Source: Cydia pomonella (Eukaryota > Arthropoda > Insecta > Lepidoptera > Tortricidae). From it: DNA of 64,000 nucleotides. Shown here one piece after another: positions 52,798-63,897 of the stretch. The number at the start of each line of letters is the position of its first letter. Position 1 is the stretch's first letter. The notes beneath the pieces are model-generated. The model was not told the origin of the DNA and did no database searches. It saw only the letters and a program-made list of their open reading frames with translations. The stretch spans positions 12,559,001 to 12,623,000 of the forward strand of contig NC_084725.1 in the NCBI RefSeq assembly GCF_033807575.1, read 5' to 3'. Position numbers and translations under genes: made by a program.

Positions 52798-52929
52798 TAT
52801 AGTATTTTATGCAACAGTTATATAAGAAGGGTCAAAAAAGGCGACTGGCGTGAGTTACGCCACGAGCATTTTTTACCTACTTATACAACGTTGCATACAA
52901 TACTTTTCCTACGAGTCAAGAAAAATAAT

Positions 52930-53040
52930 CTTAATTTAGGCAAACAAAGCAAAAGTATATAGCCAAGACGCGCGAGCATACCTTGATACGCGCCCGGCCC
53001 GCCCCGGGCCGCGGCCGGCCGGTCAGCGACTCCTCGTAAC
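52930..53040. other. GC-rich island
   Basis: CGCCCGGCCCGCCCCGGGCC in AT-rich surroundings; neighbouring block resembles 4930-5275. Not supported as a promoter. Confidence 0.4.
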
Positions 53041-53099
53041 TCATGAGGCCCTGGTACTTGCTACTTGCTAAATTAAATTTTTGGACTGTTTTTTCTCGA

Positions 53100-53203
53100 T
53101 TTTGGCCACCGTAGCCGACGGAGACAAACAAGCAACGCTAAGCGGTCTTCGTAGTCTATGGGTGTTGCTATATTACGGGTGTCACATGCGTGTTTCTGAC
53201 TTA
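53100..53203 (-). repeat. Degraded LINE-D tail
   Basis: GACAAACAAGCAACG, CGGTCTTCGTAGTCTATGGG, GTGTCACATGCGTG keep the tail order. Confidence 0.55.
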
Positions 53204-53204
53204 T

Positions 53205-53930
53205 GAAATGATTGTTTTTACTATGCAACCAAATGAATATTTTGTAAGTTAGCAGCAATGCACTTAGTTAAAAACTGTATTCGTTTTGGTTTTGTTAGGT
53301 TGGTAGCCATTAATCGCAGTAACGTTATAGCGATTAAAAGCACAAGAGCTTTTATGAGGAATAGACAATATAGACTTTTCTTGAAATCTTTTATGTATGT
53401 TCTTATATTCGTGTTAATGAATGCATAAATGACAGATAACAGTAGTGGAGTAGGAAAATACTTAAATGTTACCGCTATACTTTTATCTATAGACTGCTAA
53501 AATCATAACCCTTCCTGTCACTTATGGGTAACAAGGTGTCAAACCGAAGGTGTCCTTTTAATTTATTTACAAACTCTATTACCAAGACATAAGGTCCATT
53601 GTCGTTGTTGTTCGTACATCGTTACACTTGGCAAACATTTGTTCACAATTTGTATGGTGGTCAAATAGTAGATGTTTACTTTTTCTAATAATATTTGGTT
53701 GGCGTAGGATACAGAAGTTGCTAAGCGGATGAGGTGTTTAAAAATATCTAAACACACGATATTGTTGACGGAGAGTGTGTTTAGATAACTTTGACCACAT
53801 CGTACCCTTAGCTACTTGAGTTTTTGACTGTATTTTAGAAGTAACTGTAAAGTTGTAAGGCAACTAATTCTCACAGATTTCATCTTTAAAATTAATTATA
53901 ATTACAATACCTACTTATTATAGGACAGAG
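53205..53930. other. Unassigned stretch
   Basis: No supported feature. Confidence 0.5.
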
Positions 53931-53934
53931 TTCC

Positions 53935-54130
53935 TAAGGCCACCTCCTGTCTCCATCATCAGATCAGCTCGATGGTACCATAATATTGCATTGTCACCCG
54001 TCGTACATATGTATGCAAATTTTCAGCTCAATCGGAAACGGGGAAGTGGATCAAATTTAACTTGCAAGATTTGATTACAGACGCACAGACAGACAACGGG
54101 ACAGATGAAACTAAATAAAAGCTTGTAAAA
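53935..54130 (+). repeat. Family E repeat, copy 2
   Basis: CATCATCAGATCAGCTCGAT through ACTAAATAAAAGCTTGTAAA; close inverse match to 25155-25330. Confidence 0.85.
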
Positions 54131-54221
54131 AAGCAAGAATTAATCTAAAAATCACTACTACAAAATTGAAGTGTGTGTTTAGACTACTGTATATGGAAAA
54201 TTTAGAAGCTTGGATATGCCC

Positions 54222-54710
54222 CAATAGGGTTGTTTCCAATTTTTTGAAACGCTTGTATTACGTTCTATATTAACTAAAAGTTGCCCTTAAATTCAACTTT
54301 TATACTAAAACGGCTTTAAATATGTTAAATTAACAAAATATATTGTGACAAATGCTTTCGCGCCCAAAACGTTCATTGAAAATTGTGTGACGTCACAGTT
54401 TACGGTTTGACACATAACTACATACCTACACACGTAGAAGGTACGAACTGTCAACTGACATTTGTCATTTGTTGTTTATCGCCTAACTGTCAACAGTGTC
54501 ATCCCAGAGAGTTGTGACGTCATCAGAATCTTCAATGACGTTTCGAGTTTGGTCACGTGACGTGTGCCAAAAGATATTTTAAATTCAATATTTACAAAAA
54601 TATGGTCATTACAGGTCCCCTAAAAGTAGTTTAACATGTTCTTATAATCCAAAAGAATTTATTGGGATACAATTCTGCCCTAAGATTTGTAGATGGAAAC
54701 AACCCTATTG
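54222..54710. mobile_element. MITE with perfect 17-bp ends (CAATAGGGTTGTTTCCA)
   Basis: 54222-54238 and 54694-54710 are exact complements. The 489-bp element holds two perfect TGACGTCA octamers (54388, 54515) and one CACGTG (54554). Non-coding. Confidence 0.9.
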
Positions 54711-54806
54711 CTTGTAAAATGAAAATGTTTGTTTAAAGAGGCATCTTTGATACGAATTTCTCTGCTATAAAATTCAACCAATCGTGTAACGGCAACTACA
54801 AAAAAA

Positions 54807-54995
54807 GCGGCCAAGTGCGAGTCGGACTCGCCCACCGAGGGTTCCGTACTTTTTAGTATTTGTTATAGCAGCAACAGATATACAGCTTCTGTGAAAATTT
54901 CAACTGTCTAACTATCACGTTTCATTAGATACAGCCTGGTGACAGACAGACGGACAGCGGACTCTTAGTAATACCCTTTGCGTACGGAACTCTAA
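54807..54995 (-). repeat. GGT-family short copy
   Basis: GCGGCCAAGTGCGAGTCGGA start and TACGGAACTC end; no 5S segment. Confidence 0.85.
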
Positions 54996-55474
54996 AAATT
55001 ATGTCGATACCATGAATAACCAGTTAACCAAACAATACTTTCACGAGTTTTGTAATCGCTAAAATTAATCAAGATACCTGACGCCAAACTTTAAAATGCC
55101 TCGTATTAATTTTGTCAGCCAAAAAGTGTTTAAATTCTTTCACTTCAAAAATTTACACTTTCCAAAGTACACAAGAGCAGTTCCTCTTAAAGCCAAAACT
55201 CGCAAATTGATCCTAATACTTTTATCCCAACTATTTAGGGTCGTCAATCCCTTTCATCGAGTTCACGCACCAGTTGGCAACCTTAATTGGGCGTACGATA
55301 CTGATTTGTCAAAAAGGGCTTAACTCAGATATCGCTTAAGTCACTTAATACCTTTCTTGAATGGAAAAGATGAAGAACTTTGAAGAAAACTATTTTGACA
55401 ACGATTGGTGAAGTCATGTATAGCGCGTCGAGGGATCTGCACCCTTTTTGCTATTTTACCAGCGTTTATTCATG

Positions 55475-55600
55475 TGACCCTGCCTATGAAGCCGATGGTC
55501 CCGGGTTCGAATCACGGTAAGGTCATTTATTTTTGTGATGAACTGATGAACACAGATATTTGTTCCTGATTCATGGGCTATGTTTATAAGCATTTGAGAT
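55475..55600 (+). mobile_element. SINE-A fragment
   Basis: GTGACCCTGCCTATGAAGCC, GGGTTCGAATCACGG, then degraded body; A-box start missing. Confidence 0.75.
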
Positions 55601-55743
55601 ATATGTGGATTGTCAAACAAAACTTTGTAGCAACAGTAAATTTACTGTCATTTTTCGACACATTGTTAAAACTTTTAGAACGCCATTTAACTTTGTTCCT
55701 TATTCTTTCATTTATATGTGTTAAATGTGTTCAATATCAAAAA

Positions 55744-55841
55744 GTGGCGCTATCTAGTAGAGCATAGTCCAAAGGTTATGGCGCCATCGCTCGAAACGAT
55801 TCCGCCATACCTTTGGCCTTTGATCTAATAGATGGCGCCAA
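55744..55841. mobile_element. Palindromic MITE (GTGGCGCTATCTAGTAGA)
   Basis: TGGCGCTATCTAGTAGAGCA and CCAAAGGTTATGGCG face CGCCATACCTTTGG and TCTAATAGATGGCGCCA. Confidence 0.7.
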
Positions 55842-55849
55842 TTTTCAAT

Positions 55850-56930
55850 TCAAAATTTTCTACAAATTTTACCTAAAATTAAACTAGTAGTTTGCCCCGA
55901 ACTGAGAGCGGTTCGCTAAAAAGTTACATCAATTGAATGCATACTTAGTCGGCAAAGGATCGAAAACTGTGCGATTTATTGCAAGGTCTGTGGAGCCCTT
56001 ACATGATAGATTTAAGTCACCATAAATATGAAAATAAACTGTATCTGTGGTAAGCCGTAATCGTTCTTGTCAAATGTCAAATACCTATTTATATTATGTT
56101 TATTTTATATCATTTTTATCTAGTTATTTATTTTAAAATCGTAAATTTTAAACATAATATTGTTTAAAATTGTGTAAACCGAGCACTTTCATTTGATACC
56201 AAACTCGAGCATACTTTCTTGCAAATAAGATGACCAGAATAGCAAGACCCCTCTCAAATAGCTTTTTGGCCTTCTAGGCTCTTCTAGCTCCATAACGCCA
56301 TGATCGAGCCTGCTCATAATTTAATGAATAAAATATAATTCCCTCAACTACACATTTACTCAATTTCATTTAAATTAGAACTTTAGTTATTGTCCATCTA
56401 ACTATCCTCCGATAATTCAGCTTACAAACATCGAAACGTATACCAAATTCCCTACTGTTCCCTATGTCATGCATCTATACCTACCGATGTTTTAATGTCC
56501 CTGTATGCGTGACAGACAAGAAGATGCCTAACACCTTCCCTGTTTCGATCTGTTTATTAACTACGTATTCTTTTATTTTCAATGGAACTAAAGGTCTGTT
56601 TGTTATCACTTAAGCTTATATATTAATATGTGACTGTATGTTCTCTAAATACATTTTTAAAAAATGCCGAGACGTGCCGCTAGCCGGCCGTGTTCCAAGT
56701 TGAATGTAAGAAGATCACCTCGCTTCGCTCGCTCGTTCGATAAGCTAAGGACCCTAATAAACCTACGCTTTAAAACCCCATTATTCAAAAACCCGCAGAG
56801 ACTCAAAGACAGACAAGGAAACTGTGATTGCATGCCATTTTCGATTTCCCAGGGGAAGAAACCATTATGTAACTGGGAAGCTTTACAATTTGAATTTTAG
56901 TATAGATAGGAAATTTTAAAACGGACATCA
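55850..56930. other. Unassigned stretch
   Basis: The 78-codon frame at 56664-56900 is basic and has no recognisable domain; not called. Confidence 0.45.
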
Positions 56931-56932
56931 AC

Positions 56933-57240
56933 TCCCGATGGTAGCCGAGTGAATATGACGTCCGACTTTCAATCAGGAGGTCGTGGGTTCAAATCCTGGC
57001 TCGTACCAATGAGTTTTTTGGAACTTATGTACGAAATGTCATTTGATATTGACCACTAGCTTTTCGGTGAAGGAAAACATCGTGAGGAAACCTGCAAAAG
57101 GTACATCTGCGAAGAAATTCAAAGGTGTATGTGAAGTCCCCAATCCGCATTGGGCTAGCGTGGGGACTATAGCCCGAGCCCTCTCGCGCATGAGAGGAGG
57201 CCTGTGCCCAGCAGTGGGACGTATATAGGCTGAATTATTA
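56933..57240 (+). mobile_element. SINE-B relative, subfamily 2
   Basis: GATGGTAGCCGAGTGAATAT head, GGTCGTGGGTTCAAATCC B box, CTGTGCCCAGCAGTGGGACG near the end, ATTATTATT tail. More complete than 51447-51718. Confidence 0.9.
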
Positions 57241-57552
57241 TTATTATATTATTACATCGACTCAAGTCTCAACACAACTCAACTTTAGTTACTTAGTTTG
57301 TTATTGCTACTAATGATTATTGTTAGCCTAATGTTTATCTAAAATCTGCCTATCTAAGCTTTTACGACTATTGGTAAGAAATCGCACCCGCACTATAAAT
57401 ATAGCTCAAAATTAAGTAAGCAATAACTTACTTAATAATGTTGGAGGGTAGAATAAGTTTTCTGCCAACAAACTGCTATGCAGTTTGGCAGATAAGTAAC
57501 CATGACTGGTGTAACTTGTCTTTATATATATATAAAAAAAAAAAAAGAAAAC

Positions 57553-57610
57553 CGGACAAGTACGAGTTGGACTCGCCCACCGAGGGTACCCTATATATTT
57601 GGGTTCCCTT
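57553..57610 (-). repeat. GGT-family end fragment
   Basis: CCGGACAAGTACGAGTTGGA and CACCGAGGGTACCC. Confidence 0.7.
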
Positions 57611-57690
57611 CAAAGTGTCGAAATAATACGTTTTTGCGGCATTAACGGCCGTATCTTTTTTTTAAGTTATCTTAGAAGTTTGTTTTTTTC

Positions 57691-57857
57691 ACAGCTTACT
57701 TTTTGATACATCTCGCTCCTACTAATATGCGAGTACGAGCGAGATGCACAGAACGCAAGTTACGTACACGAAAATGTTAGTGTCAAACTGGTGGTATCCA
57801 TATTTGCCGTATCGGCGATGCGATATCACCAATTTTTAAAAAGTAGCTGTAAAATAA
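57691..57857. mobile_element. Small inverted-repeat element
   Basis: CAGCTTACTTTTT faces AAAAAGTAGCTG; inside, CATCTCGCTC faces GAGCGAGATG. Confidence 0.55.
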
Positions 57858-57859
57858 CC

Positions 57860-58285
57860 AAGATATCGCGTTACTCAGTAAATATATCGTAAAACTGAAC
57901 TCCTTTTTTTACTCAGATAAGAAATTAAGTGGCATATTTCAATAAAAATAACTCCCAAAGTTCTCAAAAGTATTAACATTTCGCACAAACGTCTGTAACA
58001 TCCCAAATGTCTGTTCATATCAAATCGAACGTTTTAAATACGCTAGAGATAACACGCGCGAGTTCGAGTCAAGCTGAAATGAACCTTATGATTAGGGGAA
58101 TAAGGTTGATGTAAGGGTTGCGTGCGCGCGCGCCGACAGCTTGACGGACATACGCCAGACATCGCCGCGTCGGCGTCATTCATGTGTGGTGCAAGTTACA
58201 AGCGATTTATTCAACCTTTTTTGATCAAACTGAAAGGGTGACGTACTAAGTATCTAATTGCATAAAGCCATTTAACCTTTTTAAC
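57860..58285. other. Unassigned stretch with small GC-rich part
   Basis: GCGTGCGCGCGCGCCGACAG at ~58120; no gene supported. Confidence 0.45.
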
Positions 58286-58290
58286 TGCTA

Positions 58291-58400
58291 AGCGCCACTT
58301 GCACCTAAACCGGGGTTAACCGGTTAAACCTGGAGATCCATGGTTACCAATACAATTTGTTAACCCCGGGTTAGTGGGATGGTGCATGTGGTGCTTAGAA
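58291..58400. mobile_element. Palindromic MITE (TAAGCGCCACTTGCACC)
   Basis: TAAGCGCCACTTGCACC faces GGTGCATGTGGTGCTTA; inner AACCGGGGTTAACCGG / TTAACCCCGGGTTA. Its right half recurs at the start of the next duplicate (59520-59570). Confidence 0.75.
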
Positions 58401-58654
58401 TTTTTCATCGAGAGTGCTCGTGCCGATGCCGGTACAAAGATACACAAAGTTTTTTTTTTATCAGACTGCGGCAAGTGTCAAGGTCGCATTTTTATTGCCT
58501 GTCATGTTCTAACAAGTATGTAAGTGCGAAAGTGACAGGCATAGTGACAGTCGATAAAAATGAAACCATGCTGCCAAACCTGGATATTGTATGTCTTATA
58601 TATCAGTCTACGGCGGTTAAAAGGTTAACTATTGACAATATGGCCAGAATCGAG

Positions 58655-58803
58655 AGCTCAACTAGGGGGGGCGGGTTTAGGGTCAGCAACGCGCATGTAA
58701 CTCCTCTGGAGTTGCAGGCGTACATAGGCTACGGAGACTGCTTACCATCAGGCGGGCCGTATGCTTGTTTGCCACCGACGTAGTATAAAAAATAAAAAAA
58801 TAA
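58655..58803 (+). repeat. LINE-D tail private to copy 1
   Basis: Inserted between two copies of AATCGAG (58648-58654 and 58804-58810). The matching site in copy 2 (~59823) is empty and has this motif once. Confidence 0.9.
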
Positions 58804-59215
58804 AATCGAGCAAGTCGATTTGAAACCCGCGTATTCATGAAACTTAGCAAATCTTTTTAAAACTTTGTCACTAGCTAACAAACACCAACGTCAAAATGGC
58901 GGATAAAAAGAAGCGATTGTCAACGGCATATTAGACTTACCAGACTTTAATAAATAACGCCATATTTTGTGTTCAGTTCATCCCACACGGAATAACTGAT
59001 GCATTGGTTGCATATCAACAGTTGTAAGAAAAGCTAAATATATATATAAAAAATATAAAAAAAATATATAAAATGCTTCTGTAATTTTCTTATCTTATAA
59101 TAGCTAGTGCTAACAACTGTGAGCAAAGATTTTGAAGACACTCAGAAAGATGTCTTATTGCACTAAGAAACCGTTCCAAATAAAACGAATAAGTAAGTTT
59201 AATTCGTTACTAATA

Positions 59216-59475
59216 TAAATAAATAAATATTATAGGACATTATTACACAAATTGACTCAGTCCCACAGTAAGCTCAATAAGGCTTGTGTTGAGGGTACTT
59301 AGACAACGATATATATAATATATAAATATTTATAAACACTTAAATACATAGAAAACACCCATGACTCAGGGACAAATATCCATGCTCATCACACAAATAC
59401 ATGCCCTTACCAGGATTTGAACCCGGGACCATCAGCTTCGTAGGCAGGGTCACTACCCACTAGGCTAAACCGTTC
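59216..59475 (-). mobile_element. SINE-A in copy 1 of the duplication
   Basis: Complete tail-to-head, GGATTTGAACCCGGGACCAT. Present at the same place in copy 2, so older than the duplication. Confidence 0.95.
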
Positions 59476-60264
59476 GGCAAACAATCAATTCAATCAATCA
59501 ATTTGACACCAGGTTAGCGGTTTAACCGGTTAACTCCGGGTTAGTGGGATGGTGCTTGTGCTGCTAAAAAAATTTCATCGAAAGTGCTCGTGCCGACGCC
59601 GGTACGAAGATACACCAAGTTTCGTCTCTTTTATCAGACTGCGGCTAGTATCAATGTCGGATTTTTATTGCCGGTCATGTTCTAACAAGTACGTAAGTGC
59701 GAAAGTGACAGGCATAGTAACAGGCGATAAAAATGGAACCACGCTGTCACACCTGGATATTGTATGTCTTATATATCAGTCTACGGCGGTTAAAAGGTTA
59801 ACTATTAACAATATGGCCAGAATCGAGCGAGGCGTTTTGAAACCCCCGTATTCATGAAACGTAGCAAATCTTTGTAAAACTTTGTCCCTAGGTAACAAAC
59901 ACCAATGTTAAAATGGCGGAGAAAGACAAGCGATTATCAACGGCATATTAGACTTAACAGACTTTTATAAATAACGCCATAAATTTTGGTTCCAAAATTA
60001 GATTATTTTTGTGTTCAATTCATCCCACACGGAATAACTGATGCGTTGGTTGCATATCAACAGTTATAAGAAAAGCTAAATATATTTGTATATGTATACG
60101 TTTTTCCATACCATGAATGCTTCTGTAATTTTCTTATCTTATAATAGCTAGTGTAAACAACTGTGAGCAAAGATTTTGAAGACACTCAGAAAGATGTCTT
60201 ATCGCACTACGAAACCGTTCCAAATAAAACGAATAAGTAAGTTTAATTATACTTACTTATTCGT

Positions 60265-60882
60265 TACTAATATAAATAAAAAAATATTATAGGACATTAT
60301 TACACAAATTGACTCAGTCCCACAGTAAGCTCAATAAGGCTTGTGTTGAGGGCACTTAGACAACGATATATATCTCCTTCCTCGCGTTGTCCCGGCATTT
60401 TGCCACGGCTCATGGGAGCCTGGGGTCCGCTTGACAACTAATCCCAAGATTTGGCGTAGGCACTAATTTTTACGAAAGCGACTGCCATCTGCCCTTCCAA
60501 CCCAGAGGGTAAACTAGGCCTTGTTGGGATTAGTCCGGTTTCCTCACGATGTTTTCCTTCACCCAAAAGCGACTGGTAAATATCAAATGATATTTCGTAC
60601 ATAAGTTCCGAAAAACTCATTGGTACGAGCCGGGGTTTGAACCCGCGACCTCCGGATTGCAAGTCGCACGCTCTTACCGCTAGGCCACCAGCGCGTTGTC
60701 GTTAGACAACGATATATATAATATATAAATATTTATAAATACTTAAATACATAGAAAACACCCATGACTTAGGAACAAATATCCATGCTCATCATACGAA
60801 TAAACGCCCTTACCAGGATTTGAACCCGGGACCATCGGCTTTGCAGACAGGGTCACTACCCACCAGGCCAGACCGGTCTTCA
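60265..60882 (-). mobile_element. SINE-A in copy 2, split by SINE-B
   Basis: Tail side 60265-60373, head side from 60702 (B box complement GGATTTGAACCCGGGACCAT at ~60815). Confidence 0.95.
60374..60701 (-). mobile_element. SINE-B inserted in SINE-A
   Basis: Full-length SINE-B flanked by an 18-bp perfect target duplication TTAGACAACGATATATAT (60356-60373 and 60702-60719). Confidence 0.97.
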
Positions 60883-60889
60883 AACCAAT

Positions 60890-62210
60890 ATAACATATAT
60901 AGAAGTTAGTAATCACTAACTTCTGACATAAATGTTCTACTCCTATTTTATATATTTCTTACAACTTCTTAACTATAATATCTGAAATAAATCGAAGCAC
61001 AAAATGCAAAAGTAACTCAAATCCGCACGTTTGCTGAGTTGCTGACTCGTCGTTTGGAGCTGCGCTTATGGAACGGGGGCTAAATTTCCGCTCTGATTTG
61101 TTGAACTGCTGCTAAGGCAGAAATTTTGGAGATGAAATACCTACGTATGAAAATCACCCTAAATAGTCAGCCGTAGGGTGATTTTTATATTCAAAGAAAT
61201 GTGTTAAGCTCAGAAATACTTCAATAACGATAAATTGGGGTTCGCTAGGGATATGTTTTTAGAATACCACAACTTTTATTTTTACGAGAAATAGTTATTC
61301 AGTTAGTTCTATTATTGTTGGGTGTAATTTATCAGTTTTATTTTACAACAATGTTATGGAAATATCTAAAATGTGAATTTATATTAACATGGAACCTACA
61401 GAAACGTTGCTTGAAGATTGTTTTAGCAATAATATGAGGCCATCTTTATTTTATGTTTCAATCTGTTTTGCAGCTTTTTAACTACCGCTTACTACATCTA
61501 CAAAATGGTCATAAAACATATTATATGAAATTGAATTAATTAATTGTAATTTATGTAAAGTATCTCTATATAGGTAAGAAAATCTTATTCTTATTTTATA
61601 AATTTTATTTTTCTATTATGATAAAAACACACAAACAATGTTTAAAAACTGCCTAAACTAGAAGAAGAAATCAGATAAAATGAGATGTGACGTTTACGGG
61701 CCATTTTTATTTTCTTATCACATTTATTTTTTCGAGCTCATTCTGGGCGCAACTATGGCGGAACAAATACAAAACTTACCATACATACCTAAGATGTTTT
61801 AGCACATACGATGAAATTGCGCTTGTATTCTACAGAAGTCTATCTATGCTACTCTTTATCAAATTCTCAAGAAAAAAAAATCGACACCAAAATAAAAATC
61901 GCCCGCTAACGCTACAGCTAATGCCTTAAACCGCCGCAGTATGTAAACGCAAAGGATCGATCTCGCATTAAATGTATTTTGGGAAGTAAGATTAATATTT
62001 TTTGGCACCAAGTCAAGTTTCTTGCCGGCCGGGTATGTGGCTATGATTTTTAAGGAGGAATGTGAATATTATCATATGAAATATTGTACACTGGTTTTAG
62101 GTAATATTATTACAAGTATTATTGTAATATTTTCAAAATGATGGAAAATTAATGAATTTAGATAAGCAATAGGGAAAACGGGAAACCCCATTTCAATGTG
62201 CTAAGTCTAA
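60890..62210. other. Unassigned AT-rich stretch
   Basis: One perfect 11-bp hairpin at 61150-61185 (AAAATCACCCT / AGGGTGATTTT). The 80-codon frame at 61687-61929 has no recognisable domain. Confidence 0.5.
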
Positions 62211-62216
62211 AAACAG

Positions 62217-62405
62217 TACCCCTAGTGTAAATATTTTCGACAGCGAAACGTTACGTAGGCGTTTGCGTTAAGTGTCATTTTGTATGAGATTTTTGACTTT
62301 CCAAAACGTCCCGCTTGGCGCGCTGTTCAAAAACCCATACAAAATGAGACTTAACGCAAACGCGTACGTCACGTTTCGCTATCGACTAAATTTACACTAG
62401 GGGCA
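62217..62405. mobile_element. Palindromic MITE, TACCCCTAGTG family, copy 3
   Basis: TACCCCTAGTGTAAAT and AAATTTACACTAGGGG ends, central TCCAAAACGTCCCGCTTGGC shared with copy 1. Confidence 0.9.
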
Positions 62406-62407
62406 TA

Positions 62408-62536
62408 GAAGACCTACCGCGAAAACCGAAATTTCCAAATTGCGGGGATCTTTCTCTTTTATTTCAATGAAGGCGTAGTTAGAGTGACAAAGAAAGATAC
62501 CCGCAATTTGCGAACTTCCATTTCGTGGTTATAGCA
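62408..62536. mobile_element. Palindromic MITE, CCTACCGCGAAAACC family
   Basis: CCTACCGCGAAAACCGAAAT, TTGCGGGGATCTTTCTCTTT, AGAAAGATACCCGCAATTTG, GTGGTTATAGCAGGCC. It begins 2 bp after the previous MITE. Confidence 0.85.
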
Positions 62537-62569
62537 GGCCTGCTGTATGAAACATGATCCAACGACCAT

Positions 62570-62822
62570 CAGTCCAGATCTAGAGCAGAGCCCAACTGGG
62601 GAAGTACCTCCACCTTACAGAAAACTGCAGCCAAATAACACTAGACCCTACTTATAGTGTTGTGTTCCTGCCGGTGAGTACGGGGTGCGGGGTGTTAGGA
62701 TCGGCAACGCGCAAGTAACACTTATAAAGTTGCAAGCGTCTATAGGCTACGGAGACTGCTTACAGTGCTTACCGTCAGGCGGGCTTTATGTTTGTTTGCT
62801 ACCGACGTAGTATAAAAAAATC
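62570..62822 (+). repeat. LINE-D, partial
   Basis: CCAGATCTAGAGCAGAGCCC through GTTTGCTACCGACGTAGTAT and A-run, with a small internal duplication (CTGCTTACAGTGCTTACC). Confidence 0.85.
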
Positions 62823-62837
62823 GTTGTTTATCTTTAA

Positions 62838-63170
62838 CAATTAAAAATTCCCCCATCCCCCATCTCGTTCTGCCACCGTGGGACTAGACGCGGACTTGCG
62901 TTTCACCCTTACGTCGTTACTCTGCCGCTGATTCGCATTAAACGCTACGCATCCAGCTTTATGATGCGAACGGCTAAGGAGTGGAATTTACTTCCTGCAA
63001 ATCTATTCCCAGTCCACTAACTTGGATCTTAAATCGAGAGTGAATAGACATCTTTTAAGTAAGCATGTTCCATCCTAGACTGCATCGGCACTTACCAGGT
63101 CAGATTGTGGTCAAATGCTTACCTTTTCCCACTTTTGTACAATTATAAGAGAATGATAGATACCTACTAT
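62838..63170 (+). pseudogene. LINE RT C-terminus, frameshifted
   Basis: Plus frame SFCHRGTRRGLAFHPYVVTL, ASSFMMRTAKEWNLLPANLF, then a premature stop at 63018. In another frame it resumes KSRVNRHLLSKHVPS and the natural stop at 63076. This is the conserved C-terminus of a Jockey/CR1-group ORF2, then UTR (TGCATCGGCACTTACCAGGT). RT catalytic motifs are missing. Confidence 0.8.
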
Positions 63171-63171
63171 A

Positions 63172-63540
63172 CCAATATAAACGGGACTTAATCGCGTATT
63201 AAGTTTTAAAACCTCCGATGTTTCGAGAACGGCGACTGGCTATCTTGTCTGGACATAACATCGTCTAGCCGCGCGAGTTTTTCGAACTACCTGCACCTGG
63301 TCTTGTTTATTGCCTTGAAATACATAAAAGAATTGCTCTTTTGAAGGTACAAGATACCTACCGGAAATATAACACACATATACATATATCACGTCGGCTG
63401 TAAAGCTCTCATTTTTACAGCCCGATAAAATGTAAAAGCTTACTTGGCAATAAATAAATAAAGCTTTTAAGCGAAGCTTTTATGTGGAGATGCTACGATC
63501 AATACAGAGTTATAGAGCAATACATATATATTACTTGTCA
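63172..63540. other. Mixed stretch with a family C end fragment
   Basis: AGAATTGCTCTTTTGAAGGT at ~63329 resembles the end of family C. GGCTGTAAAGCTC..TTTACAGCC folds as a hairpin at ~63397. No gene. Confidence 0.4.
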
Positions 63541-63542
63541 CG

Positions 63543-63630
63543 TCATGCGTCACTTTCGCACTTACATACTTGTTAGAACGTGACAGGCATGGTGACAGAT
63601 GATAAAGAGCCGACCATCTTAGCCCCAGTG
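63543..63630 (-). repeat. Dispersed repeat (AAGATGGTCGGCTCTTTATC), inverted
   Basis: Reverse complement of 36655-36740: CACTTTCGCACTTACATACT, GATAAAGAGCCGACCATCTT. Confidence 0.7.
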
Positions 63631-63897
63631 TTAGTCAGATACAAAATTTCTGAGTAATTTTTCACAGTACCTAACGAACACTTAGCAGTCTTCCATTAAA
63701 AATAATTAGAGTTCACAGCTCGTAAATTGATCGTTAACCCAGATTTTCAGTATATTTCAGTTCGTTCTAAGAGTTTTTTTACTACAAGCTTAATAGAATA
63801 TGACAGACAATTGTAAGGCACTATTCCTTGTTATTGGTTAAAAGGCATCTAGCATGTCTTCTTTGGGCCTAGCGAGATCGAGTAAATACACGTCTTT

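Larger units (their letters stand above)
58353..59490 (+). repeat. Segmental tandem duplicate, copy 1
   Basis: Collinear with 59505-60885: GTGCTCGTGCCGATGCCGGT, TCAGTCTACGGCGGTTAAAA, CATCCCACACGGAATAACTG, AGACACTCAGAAAGATGTCT, then SINE-A. The offset is 1170 bp before, and about 1042 bp after, the private LINE-D insertion. The 134-codon frame at 58379-58783 is part repeat, part LINE-D. Confidence 0.95.
59505..60885 (+). repeat. Segmental tandem duplicate, copy 2
   Basis: Same order as copy 1, without the LINE-D insertion but with SINE-B inside its SINE-A and a private ~28-bp segment near 59985. The 102-codon frame at 59549 parallels the copy 1 frame only because the DNA is duplicated. Confidence 0.95.

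Noticed and set aside
55096..55323. 75-codon plus frame
   Set aside because: No domain, no good start context and no splice or promoter signals; length is within chance for AT-rich DNA.
58379..58783. 134-codon plus frame with a partner at 59549-59857
   Set aside because: The parallel frames come from the segmental duplication, and the first one runs into a LINE-D tail. No domain.
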